Assembly (NCBI GenBank): GCA_011389685.1
Contig: JAABTV010000015.1
Coordinates: forward strand, 1-63,478
Reading direction: 5' to 3'
DNA length: 63,478 nucleotides
Source of the DNA: Paracoccaceae bacterium
Lineage (GTDB): Bacteria; Pseudomonadota; Alphaproteobacteria; Rhodobacterales; Rhodobacteraceae
Shown: piece by piece, positions 45,833-54,762 of the stretch
How the letters are laid out: each line of letters opens with the position of its first letter
How positions within the stretch are numbered: position 1 is the first letter of the stretch
Notes under the pieces: generated by a model
The model's input: only the letters and a program-made list of their open reading frames with translations
What the model was told of the DNA's origin: nothing
Database searches by the model: none
Position numbers and translations under genes: made by a program

Positions 45833-47068
45833 ATGAGTGAGGACAAGACGATCCTGGTGGTGGGCACCTATGACACCAAGGATGACGAGTTGAATTACCT
45901 TTGCGATTGCATTCGCGGGCAGGGTGGCAAGGTGCGGACCATGGATGTGAGCGTGCTGGGCGATCCGAACGCGCCCACGGATCATTCCAAGCATGACGTG
46001 GCCGAGGCGGGCGGGTCGAGCATCGAGGCGGCGATTGACTCGGGCGACGAAAACCACGCGATGCAGATCATGGCCGAGGGCGCGGCGGCGCTGGCGCTGC
46101 GGCTTTATCGCGCGGGAGAGATCGACGGGGTGATCGTGCTGGGCGGAACGATGGGGACCGACCTTGCGCTTGATCTCTGCGCGGCGCTGCCTTTGGGCGT
46201 GCCGAAATACGTGGTGTCCACCGTGTCGTTCTCGGCGATGTTGCCGCCTGAGCGGCTGGCCCCGGATATCCAGATGATCCTCTGGGCCGGGGGGCTTTAT
46301 GGGCTGAACTCGGTCTGCAAATCCTCGCTTAGCCAGGCGGCGGGCGCGGTTCTGGGCGCGGCGCGGGCGGTGGAAGCGCCCCGGCGCGACAAGCCGCTGA
46401 TCGGGATGACGAGCTTTGGCAAGACGGTGCTGCGCTACATGGTGCGCCTGAAACCGGCGCTGGAGGAGCGCGGGTTCGAGGTGGCGGTGTTCCATGCCAC
46501 CGGCATGGGCGGGCGCGCCTTCGAGGGGCTGGCGGCCGAGGGCGCCTTTGCCTGCGTTTTCGATTTCGCGCCGCAGGAGGTGGGCAATCACCTGTTCGGC
46601 TCGGGGATTTCGGCGGGGCCGGACCGGATGACCAATGCGGGCGCGCGCGGTATTCCGCAGCTTGTCGCGCCGGGCTGTTATGACCTTGTCGATTTCGTCG
46701 GCTGGCAGGCGCCGCCCGAGCGATTGAAGGACCGCGAAACCCACGCGCATAACCGGCTGTTGACCTCGGCGGTGCTGGATGCGGATGAGCGGCGCGAGGT
46801 GGCGCGGGTGATCTGTGACAAGCTGGCGGATGCCAAGGGGCCGGTGGCCTTCCTGTTGCCGCTTGAGGGTTGCAACGAATGGGACCGCGAAGGCGCCGAT
46901 CTGCATGATGCCGAAGGGCTGGCGGCGTTCTGTTACGAGATCGGAGCGGCCTGCCCCGCGAACGTGGCGCTGCACCGGCTGGAGGCGCATATCAACGATG
47001 CAGAATTCAGCGATGCGGCGCTGGCGATTTTCGATCGATGGGTCGCCGAGGGCATTGTGAAAAAGTGA
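45833..47068 (+). CDS. UPF0261 (Tm-1-like ATP-binding) protein
   Basis: 411 aa, full length for UPF0261. The start LVVGTYDTKDDELNYLC and VIVLGGTMGTDLALD are typical. The tomato relative Tm-1 binds ATP and a viral replicase; the bacterial role is unknown. It starts three bases after the kinase gene and ends the operon. The TIM-barrel protein that is often its neighbour in other bacteria is not here. Confidence 0.9.
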   Translation: MSEDKTILVVGTYDTKDDELNYLCDCIRGQGGKVRTMDVSVLGDPNAPTDHSKHDVAEAGGSSIEAAIDSGDENHAMQIMAEGAAALALRLYRAGEIDGVIVLGGTMGTDLALDLCAALPLGVPKYVVSTVSFSAMLPPERLAPDIQMILWAGGLYGLNSVCKSSLSQAAGAVLGAARAVEAPRRDKPLIGMTSFGKTVLRYMVRLKPALEERGFEVAVFHATGMGGRAFEGLAAEGAFACVFDFAPQEVGNHLFGSGISAGPDRMTNAGARGIPQLVAPGCYDLVDFVGWQAPPERLKDRETHAHNRLLTSAVLDADERREVARVICDKLADAKGPVAFLLPLEGCNEWDREGADLHDAEGLAAFCYEIGAACPANVALHRLEAHINDAEFSDAALAIFDRWVAEGIVKK

Positions 47069-47104
47069 TGTTCGCCGCCCCGTGCGGGCGATAGATTGGC
47101 CTGC

Positions 47105-47839
47105 ATGGAATGGCGGGATCAGGGCATATTGCTGAACGTGCGGCGGCATGGCGAGACCAGCGCCATCATCGAGATGTTCACCCAGACCCGTGGGCGGCAC
47201 GCTGGGGTGGTGCGCGGTGGCACCAGCCGCCGGATCGCGCCGATATTGCAGCCCGGTGCGCAGCTTGACGTGACATGGCGGGCGCGGTTGGAGGATCATA
47301 TCGGCAATTTCACGGTCGAGCCGCTGCGCTCGCGCGCGGCGGCGGGGATGGGCTCACGGCTGGCGCTGGCGGGGCTCAACGCGGTGGTGGGGCTGTTGTT
47401 GTTCTCGCTGCCCGAGCGCGAAGCGCATGCGGCGCTCTATCGGCGCAGCGAACAGTTGCTCGACCTTCTGGGGCAGGATGACCTTTGGCCGCTGGCCTAT
47501 CTGCGCTGGGAACTGGGCCTGCTGGAGGAGATGGGGTTTGGCCTCGATCTGTCCTGCTGTGCCGTGACGGGCGCGCGCGAGGGGCTGGAATTCGTGTCGC
47601 CCCGGACCGGCCGGGCGGTGTCGCGGGAAGGGGCGGGGGAGTGGGTGGATCGTCTCCTGCCGCTGCCGCAATGCCTGTTGGGGCAGGGGGATACGCCGGA
47701 TGCGGAGATTTCCCAGGGGTTTGACGTGACGGGGTATTTCCTGCGCGAGAAACTGGCGGCCGAGCTGTTGCACAAGCCCCTGCCCGAAGCGCGCGAGCGG
47801 TTCGTGGAGCGGTTTCGCCGGGGTATCGCGGTGACCTGA
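47105..47839 (+). CDS. recO: DNA repair protein RecO
   Basis: 244 aa from the ATG at 47105. N-terminal OB fold ([19 protein letters not shown]) and the family pattern [20 protein letters not shown] in the helical C-terminal part. Mediates loading of RecA with RecF/RecR in gap repair. Start chosen by family alignment over a TTG at 47096. Convergent with tetR nine bases away. Confidence 0.93.
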   Translation: MEWRDQGILLNVRRHGETSAIIEMFTQTRGRHAGVVRGGTSRRIAPILQPGAQLDVTWRARLEDHIGNFTVEPLRSRAAAGMGSRLALAGLNAVVGLLLFSLPEREAHAALYRRSEQLLDLLGQDDLWPLAYLRWELGLLEEMGFGLDLSCCAVTGAREGLEFVSPRTGRAVSREGAGEWVDRLLPLPQCLLGQGDTPDAEISQGFDVTGYFLREKLAAELLHKPLPEARERFVERFRRGIAVT

Positions 47840-47848
47840 GCCCGGGGG

Positions 47849-48403
47849 TCAGCGCAGGGCCAGGACCAGATCGACCAGGGTGCCGATCGCGTCGCCATTG
47901 TCGCGGGGCGTGCGGGTGGAGAGGTCCGCCATGCCCAAAGCGGCAGCATAGAGCGCGTGGGCGAGATCGGGGTTGGTGACGCCGCAGGTCGAGAGCAGGG
48001 TGGTGAGCCGGTCGAGGCGGGCCGCATCGACGGCCTGCACGGTGCCGGACACCGCCGGGTCGGTATGGGCCATGGCGCGCAGCGCCGGTTCGGGGTCGGG
48101 GCCGGGCGGCGTGGCAAAGACCTGCAACAAGGCGCGCAGCCGTGCGGCGGCGGGGGCGTCCTCGGCGGCGGCGAGCACGGCCTGCGCACCGGCCTGCCAA
48201 TGCCCGGCCATGGCGCGGGTGAAATCGCCCACATCCTTGAAATGCCAATAGAACGACCCCTTGGTGGCGCCCAGCCGGTCGGCCAGCGTATCGACCCGCA
48301 CCGCATTCGGCCCGGCCTGTGCCAGCGCAGACAGACCGGCGATGAGCCAGTCGTCGCGGGTGAGCCGGGCCTTGGCTTCGCTTGGGCGGGTTTTCTGCAC
48401 CAT
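47849..48403 (-). CDS. TetR-family transcriptional regulator
   Basis: 184 aa. The N-terminal helix-turn-helix RVDTLADRLGATKGSFYWHF is typical; the C-terminal ligand domain is Ala-rich and unassigned. It begins nine bases after the stop of the truncated dnaE2. Target unknown. Confidence 0.85.
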   Translation of the reverse strand: MVQKTRPSEAKARLTRDDWLIAGLSALAQAGPNAVRVDTLADRLGATKGSFYWHFKDVGDFTRAMAGHWQAGAQAVLAAAEDAPAAARLRALLQVFATPPGPDPEPALRAMAHTDPAVSGTVQAVDAARLDRLTTLLSTCGVTNPDLAHALYAAALGMADLSTRTPRDNGDAIGTLVDLVLALR

Positions 48404-48412
48404 GGCGAAACC

Positions 48413-51358
48413 CTACTCTTGGGTATTGTGCATTTCAACCCGCCTGATATGGGGCGGCATCAATTCGGGCGGGCTGAGCAGGTGGCGCAGGAGCGCGACC
48501 GGGTGGGCGCGCAGCGAAAAGCGCATGGCGACGTAATCCTCGACCACCTCTTCGCCGAGCGGCATTTGCGGCAGGTGGGCGGCGGGCTCGACGATGCCTT
48601 CGCCGTCGATATCGCCGGAAAACAGCGGCAGGGGCGCCTTGCCGGTGATCGCCCTCGCCTGCCACAGGGCCGCGCGGCGGTTGAGGCCCAGCGCGGTGAA
48701 GGCGTCGGCCTCGGCCAGCCGTTCGAGCATGGCGGGCGGGGTGCCGGCGCGGCGCCAGACATCCTCGAGCGAGGTATAGCCATTGGCGCGCGCGGCGGTA
48801 ATCCACTCGGCATCCTCCTGGCGCAGGCGCTTGACCTGACGAAAGCCCAGCCGCAGCGCGTGGCGGCCCGAATCATCGGTTTCGATCACGTTGTCCCAAT
48901 GGCTCGACTGGATGCAGACGGGCCGGACCTCGACCCCGTGTTCGCGGGCGTCGCGGATGATCTGGGCGGGGGCGTAAAAGCCCATCGGCTGGGAATTCAG
49001 CAGCGCGCAGGCGAACAGCGCGGGGTGGTGGCGCTTGATCCAGGCCGAGGCATAGACCAGCAGCGCGAAGCTGGCGGCGTGGCTTTCGGGAAAGCCGTAG
49101 GAGCCGAACCCCTCGATCTGGGAAAAGCAGCGGTCGGCAAAACCCTCGTCATGGCCATTGGCGCGCATGCCCTGCATGAAACGGGCGCGGAACTCGCTGA
49201 CATTGCCGTGTTTCTTGAAGGTGGCGAGCGAGCGGCGCAGGCGGTCGGCCTCGGTCGGGGAAAACCCGGCACCGATGATGGCAATCTGCATCGCCTGTTC
49301 CTGAAACAGCGGCACGCCCAGCGTCTTTGCCAGCACATCGCCAAGCGGGCCGGGGGGGAAGGCGACCTGTTCCTCGCCGTTGCGGCGGCGGATGAAGGGG
49401 TGGACCATGTCGCCCTGGATCGGGCCGGGGCGGATGATCGCCACCTCGATCACCAGATCGTAGAACGAGCGCGGGCGCATGCGTGGCAGGAAATTCATCT
49501 GCGCCCGGGATTCGACCTGGAACACGCCGATGCTGTCGGCGCGGCAGAGCATGTCATAGACCTTCGGGTCTTCGGGCGGCAGCGTGGCGAGGGTGAAATC
49601 CTGCCCGGCATGGCGGCGCATCAGGTCGAACGCCTTGCGGATGCAGGTGAGCATGCCGAGGCTGAGCACGTCGACCTTGAGAATGCCGAGCGCGTCGATA
49701 TCGTCCTTGTCCCAGCAGATGACGGTGCGGTCCTCCATCGCGGCGTTCTCGATCGGCACAAGTTCGTCCAGCCGCCCCTCGGTGATGATGAAGCCGCCGA
49801 CATGCTGGGACAGGTGGCGCGGAAACCCCTCGATCTGGCGGACCAGATCGAGGGTCAGCGCCAGTTGCCGTTCGTTCGGGTCGAGGCCGATTTCGCGGAT
49901 GCGCTGATCGGCGAGTTTTCCGGCGCCGCCGAACCCCCAGAGTTGCGAGGACAGGGCCGAGATCAGGTCGCCGCTGAGCCCCATGGCGCGGCCGACCTCG
50001 CGAATCGCGCGCTTGCCGCGGAAATGCACCACCGTGGCGCAGAGCCCGGCGCGGTGGCGGCCATAGCGTTCATAGATATGCTGGATCACCTCTTCGCGGC
50101 GCTCATGTTCGAAATCGACGTCGATATCGGGCGGTTCGCTGCGCGCCTCGGAGACGAAACGCTCGAACACCATGGTGCCCACTTCGGGAGAAACGGATGT
50201 AACACCAAGGGCATAGCAGGTGATCGAGTTGGCCGCCGAGCCGCGCCCCTGGCACAGGATGCCGCGTGTGCGGGCGAATGTCACGATGTCATGCACGGTG
50301 AGGAAATAGGGCTCGTATTCCAGCCGGGCGATGAGCGCGAGTTCGTGTTCCAGCATCGCGCGCACACGGTCGGGCACACGGACGGGATAGCGCCGGGTCA
50401 GCCCCGCCTCGGCCAGCCGCCGGAGCCGTCCGGTGGGGGTTTCGCCCCCAGTAACCTCTGACGGGTATTCATAGCGCAGCGCGTCGAGCGAGAATGTCAG
50501 GCGCCGGGCGAGCATCCCCGCGCGATCGACCGCGTCTTCGAAACCGCGAAACAGCCGCCGCATCTCGGCATCCGCGCGCAGCCGGTTCTCGGCATTGCAC
50601 AGGGCGGCGCGGCCAAGCTGATCGACCCGTTTTCGCAGGCGGATGGCGGTGAGCACATCGGCGAGGCGCCGGCGATGGGCGCGGTGCATGAGCGGCGCGG
50701 CGGTGGCGATGGTGGGCAGCCCGAGCCTGTCCGCAAGCGTGGTGAGGCGGGCGAATCGCTGGCTGTCTCGGCCGTCGTAGCGGGGCGGGAGGAGGAGGTG
50801 GAGCTGGTCGGGGGCGTGGTGGATCAGGCGGGTGGCACCGGTGTGCCAGGCGTCGTGATCCGGCGGATCGGCGGGCGGGTGGAGCAGCAGCTGCAACCCG
50901 TCGGCATGGGCGAGAAGATCGTCGAGGGTGAGGTGGCATGTGCCCTTGTCGCCGCGCCGTCGCCCCAGCGTCAGCAGGCGGCACAGGCGGCCCCAGCCGG
51001 TGCGGTTCTCGGGCAGGGCGACAAGGCGCGGCCCGTCGGCAAGGGCGAGCGTCGCGGCGGGGATGAGACGGGGCAGGACCGGCGGGTCGGGGGCCGGGGT
51101 GCCGGCCGGGGCCGGGGGGCCGGTGAAGACATTTTTCGCTTCTATTTCAGCGCGATAGGAGACATCCTGTGCCATCTTCCGGGCAGCGGTATGGGCCCGC
51201 ACGATGCCCGCCACCGTGTTCACATCGGCAATCGCCAACGCCCCCATCCCCAGCGCCGAGGCGCGGTGCATATACTCTTCGGGATGCGACGCGCCGGTGA
51301 GAAAGGTGAAGTTGGAGAGGGCGCAAAGCTCGGTGAATGTGGGCGACTCGGTTGACAT
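48413..51358 (-). pseudogene. dnaE2: Error-prone DNA polymerase DnaE2, lacking its C-terminal domain
   Basis: 981 aa. PHP domain at the N-terminus (NFTFLTGASHPEEYMHRAS), polymerase core with the catalytic aspartates in PPDIDVDFEHERREEVI, and the helix-hairpin-helix region. The family normally continues with an OB domain; here the frame stops after LSPPELMPPHIRRVEM. The missing domain is found at 26348-26737. The core catalytic residues are intact, so a polymerase without its OB domain may still be made. No imuA or imuB gene adjoins it. A LexA box touches the start codon. Confidence 0.85.
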
Positions 51359-51373
51359 GTTCGCATTTTGTTC
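51359..51373 (-). promoter_or_regulatory. LexA (SOS) box of dnaE2
   Basis: Exact GTTC-N7-GTTC, the alphaproteobacterial LexA site. It directly touches the dnaE2 ATG at 51358, leaving no room for a ribosome binding site, so the message may be leaderless. Confidence 0.85.
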
Positions 51374-51436
51374 TCATCGCGGTTCCGCTGCAAGAGCATC
51401 AAGGCTCACCATTGCGTAACCGCAGCGCACCGGGGC

Positions 51437-51500
51437 GTTAACGCCGCGCCGCGCACCGCGAAACGGGGGGTGATCCCCGGCTGCTGCCCGGCTGCCGGGC
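51437..51500 (+). repeat. Intergenic repeat element, copy B
   Basis: Same layout as copy A at 29135-29210: GTTAAC, 17 bases, GAAAC with a run of G and TGA, then CCGGCTG units and the hairpin GCCCGGC-T-GCCGGGC, with one unit fewer. Lies in the 285-base gap (51374-51658) in which nothing else is recognised. Confidence 0.6.
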
Positions 51501-51658
51501 GTACACCGCCGTAGCGCGGCAATTGTTAGGAAAAAATTGATCAATGCTGCGCGCGCTGGCCCGCCCCCTCGTCCAGACCCCGCCCACCCACCCGTCCGGC
51601 CGAGGGGGCGAAAAGGGGTGACTTGCGCGCGCCTTGTGGACAAGCTTGCGGGTAAAGA

Positions 51659-52813
51659 CTAAGAATCCGCCCATATCACGGATTCCGCGAGGGTCTCGGC
51701 ATAGGCGCTCATGTCGTGCTCGCCCAATTCGTTGATTTGAAGCGCCACCGCGAGGCGGTGATCGGGGTAATACTCGAAGACCGAGAGATAACCCGGCGTC
51801 CAGCCCCGGTGCCCCTGCGCCGGCCCGAGGTCGGTCGTGCGCAACGTCACGCCGAGGCCATACGCCACGTCTTCACCATGAAGACGCCGCTGCGATGCAT
51901 CCTTGGGGACCGCGTCGAGCAACGTGTCGAGATAGGGCCCTTGCATCGCCTGTCCCTCATAGAGCGCGATGGCCCAGCGCGCGAGATCACCAGCGTTGGT
52001 GGCCAGCCCGCCGCCGGTCCATTCAGAGGCCGGGTTGTAGACCAGCGTGCCATCCTCGGTCACCTTTGGCGGCAGGTCGAACATGCCTTGGCCCGAGATG
52101 TAGCCGCTGGCGAGGCCAGGCAGGTCACGTCGGTCGGCGGGCATGGTCAACTCAAGCCCGAGCGGCTCAAGAAAGCGTCGCTTCAGCGTGGCGAAATAGG
52201 GCTCACCGGTGACTGCCTCGATGACGAGGCCTGCAATGATATAGCCCGTATCCGTGTAGGCGTATCCCGTGCCAGGCGCGAAAAGCGGCGCATCGTCGAG
52301 CACGAAGCCGATGAGGTCCGCGGGCGGTAAAGCGACATCGGGATTTGTCGGGAGCGCGCGCGCGACCCGCGCCTGGAACGCGGGATCGTGAACATGGTCG
52401 CGCAGGCCGCTCTGGTGGCGCAGCAGCATTCGCGGGGTAATCGCAGATCCACCGGGCAGGTCGGCGAACCAGGGCGCGTCGCCAAGCCAGCGGGAGATCG
52501 GCGCATCGAGATCCAGCCGCCCCTCCTGTGCGAGCGACAGCGCGACGGCCGCGGTAAACGACTTTCCGGTACTGCCCGAGAGCATCCGGTGATCCTCACG
52601 CATCGGCTTGGCGCTCTCGACATCGGACAGCCCGACGGCCACAACATGGATCGGTTCGTCGGCCCGAGCGAACGCCGCCACGGCGCCGGGAAAGCCTGCC
52701 TCGGCGTGCAGTCGCGTCAACGCGGCGCGGAAGGCCGCATGGGAAGAGGGTTCGTCGGCCGGGGCGGCGGATCCGACAAAAACACTTAGAAGAGCAAGGA
52801 AGGCACGTCGCAT
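51659..52813 (-). CDS. Exported beta-lactamase-fold serine hydrolase
   Basis: 384 aa from the ATG at 52813. Signal peptide MRRAFLALLSVFVGSAAPAD. The SxxK motif STGKSF, the YxN-like YTD in YAYTDTGY and a HRG motif in GHRGWTPGY place it in the class C/DD-peptidase/esterase group. The substrate could be peptidoglycan peptide or an ester. It lies in an accessory patch between dnaE2 and rpoC, beside a transposon remnant. Confidence 0.85.
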   Translation of the reverse strand: MRRAFLALLSVFVGSAAPADEPSSHAAFRAALTRLHAEAGFPGAVAAFARADEPIHVVAVGLSDVESAKPMREDHRMLSGSTGKSFTAAVALSLAQEGRLDLDAPISRWLGDAPWFADLPGGSAITPRMLLRHQSGLRDHVHDPAFQARVARALPTNPDVALPPADLIGFVLDDAPLFAPGTGYAYTDTGYIIAGLVIEAVTGEPYFATLKRRFLEPLGLELTMPADRRDLPGLASGYISGQGMFDLPPKVTEDGTLVYNPASEWTGGGLATNAGDLARWAIALYEGQAMQGPYLDTLLDAVPKDASQRRLHGEDVAYGLGVTLRTTDLGPAQGHRGWTPGYLSVFEYYPDHRLAVALQINELGEHDMSAYAETLAESVIWADS

Positions 52814-52899
52814 GGCATCCCGAGCCAATCTATTGAGATACTGAGTACAAGATAAACGCCGGGCACGCGGAACATCAATAATCAATAAAGGGTTGGGAA

Positions 52900-53286
52900 C
52901 CGGGCGATGCAGCCAAAGCGGAAATGCTGTTGCGCAATCCGGCGCGGCGCCACGGGCAGGCGGCCCCGGGCCTGTCCCGGGCGATCCTCGAAGGTCTCGA
53001 TGAAATCCTGACGGTCGTCAGGCTGGGCTTGTCAATCGAATCGCAGCATTCCCTGGCCAGAGCCAATCTCATCGAATCCATAAACAGCGCCATTCGGCAG
53101 GTCTGTCGCAACGCGGCGCGCCGGAGAAACGCAAGGACGGCATTGCGCTGGACCGCCGCCGGCATGTCCGAACTCAAGACGGGATTGCGGCGTATCAAGC
53201 CCTGCGAACTGATGCCCATTCTCAAGCATGCGCTCGTTGAGTGCCACGGACAGACCAGTCTTGACCCGATGAAGGCCGCCGCATAA
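52900..53286 (+). pseudogene. IS256/Mutator-family transposase, C-terminal fragment
   Basis: About 128 codons in one frame starting DAAKAEMLLRNPARR, then ILEGLDEILTVVRLGL, ARANLIESINSAIRQVCRNA and TALRWTAAGM. These match the C-terminal end of IS256 transposases. The DDE aspartates and N-terminal half are absent. Remnant only. Confidence 0.8.
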
Positions 53287-53399
53287 CTTCTCTCCGAACA
53301 GCGCCGACAAGCCGAGTTTCAAGAAAAGGCCAAGAAAAGGCAGGGGGCATTCTCCATCACCAAGCCCGCGGCGATTGACGGGCCAACCACGGCGAACAA

Positions 53400-54467
53400 A
53401 TGCTGCGCGTGTTGTTGATTCTTCTTCTGGCTTTGCTCGTCGGGCTCGTGGTCTGGCTCGAGCGTCCCCGCTCCACGCCGCCGATCACCGGAGACGGTGG
53501 CCGCGCGCTTCCGGAAAGCATCGCGGTGCTGGAACCAATCCGCATTGGCGGCCTTGAGCAGTGGTTGCTGATCCGAGGTCGCGACCGCGCCGCGCCGGTG
53601 CTGCTGTGGCTGCATGGCGGCCCGGGTGCCGCGCAGATCCCCGTGGCGCGTGCCTATAACGGCGCTCTGGAAGAGGACTTCGTTGTCGTCCACTGGGATC
53701 AGCGCGGCGCAGGTCTGTCCAACCCGCGCGACTTCGACCCCGACACCATGACCTTCGCGCGGTTCATCGCCGATGCGCGCGAAGTGACCGCCTATCTCAA
53801 GGCACGGTTCGACACGGAAAGGATATACCTTCTCGGGCATTCCTGGGGCACCCAACTGGGGTTGCGACTCGTCCGCGATCACCCCGAGGATTACCATGCC
53901 TACATCGCAGTCGGGCAGGCTGTGGATCCAGACGCGACCGTGGGGCTCGCGCATGACTGGCTGACCGAACGCCTTCAGGAGGCCGGCGACGCAGATGGCC
54001 TCGACGAACTGGCGGCACTCGGCCCGCCACCCTATCGCGATCATCAAGCCTATGTCACCTTCGCAGGACTTGTCACGGAGCACGGGGGCGGCATCGACGT
54101 GCCCATGTCCGAGCTACTGCTGACGGCGCTGGCCGCGCCGGAATATCGCGCGTCGGACTTGGTCGCCTGGTTCCGCGGCGCGAACCGCGGCAGTGGACCG
54201 ATGTGGCGAGAGCCGGCTTATGCCGACTTCAACGCACTCTCCGACACACCGCGTCTCGATCTGCCGGTCTTCTTCCTCAACGGACGGCGCGACTACATCA
54301 CGCCGCTCGCGCTCACCAGGCGTTATCACGACCACGTTGCGGCACCGATGCGAGACCTCATCGTCTTCGAGAACTCCTCGCACGCACCGTTCTTCGCCGA
54401 GCCCCAACGGTTTCACTCGGTCCTGCGCGAGATCAAGTCGCGGACATGGCCCGGCCCGCCGCGCTGA
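53400..54467 (+). CDS. Alpha/beta hydrolase, proline iminopeptidase-like
   Basis: 355 aa. An N-terminal membrane segment (LLILLLALLVGLVVWL) suggests anchoring. Motifs LLWLHGGPGAAQ, HWDQRGAGLS and nucleophile elbow GHSWGTQLG are those of the proline iminopeptidase/epoxide-hydrolase-like group; the late Asp and His lie in NGRRDYITP and NSSHAPFF. Substrate unknown. It sits between the IS256 remnant and rpoC and is probably horizontally acquired. Confidence 0.85.
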   Translation: MLRVLLILLLALLVGLVVWLERPRSTPPITGDGGRALPESIAVLEPIRIGGLEQWLLIRGRDRAAPVLLWLHGGPGAAQIPVARAYNGALEEDFVVVHWDQRGAGLSNPRDFDPDTMTFARFIADAREVTAYLKARFDTERIYLLGHSWGTQLGLRLVRDHPEDYHAYIAVGQAVDPDATVGLAHDWLTERLQEAGDADGLDELAALGPPPYRDHQAYVTFAGLVTEHGGGIDVPMSELLLTALAAPEYRASDLVAWFRGANRGSGPMWREPAYADFNALSDTPRLDLPVFFLNGRRDYITPLALTRRYHDHVAAPMRDLIVFENSSHAPFFAEPQRFHSVLREIKSRTWPGPPR

Positions 54468-54702
54468 CGCCCAACCCTCACCGGTGGCCGCGTGCCTCGA
54501 TGTTTCGGCGGACACGGCCGACTCAGGTTGAACGAACAGACACCGTTGGCATTGTGGCCTTTGCAACTGAACGCGGTCCCGAGATCCAACAATTCCAGTC
54601 TTGAACCGGAGGACGGGCATGTCCCGATCATCCGGCCTTTCTGCCCACCGCGACGAAGGTCTTTTCTCTGCCCACCCCGTCAGCTGCGGAAACCCGGCCA
54701 GG

Positions 54703-54733
54703 AAAAAACCCCCGACGACCGGGTCGCCGGAGG
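54703..54733 (-). terminator. Rho-independent terminator of rpoBC
   Basis: On the minus strand, an 11-pair stem (two G-T wobbles) with a three-base loop, then six T, 30 bases after the rpoC stop. The wobbles become mismatches in the plus direction, so it works for rpoC only. Confidence 0.9.
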
Positions 54734-54762
54734 TTATTTCTTTTTTGTCCGTGGGTTAAGGC

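Noticed and set aside
44723..47299. An 858-codon open frame on the minus strand opposite the aminotransferase, kinase and UPF0261 genes
   Set aside because: It is antisense to three well-supported genes, and its composition (Arg/His/Pro-rich, no family motif) is what high-GC coding DNA gives on the complementary strand.
47957..50461. An 834-codon plus-strand frame opposite tetR and dnaE2
   Set aside because: Antisense shadow; crosses two unrelated genes and has no motifs.
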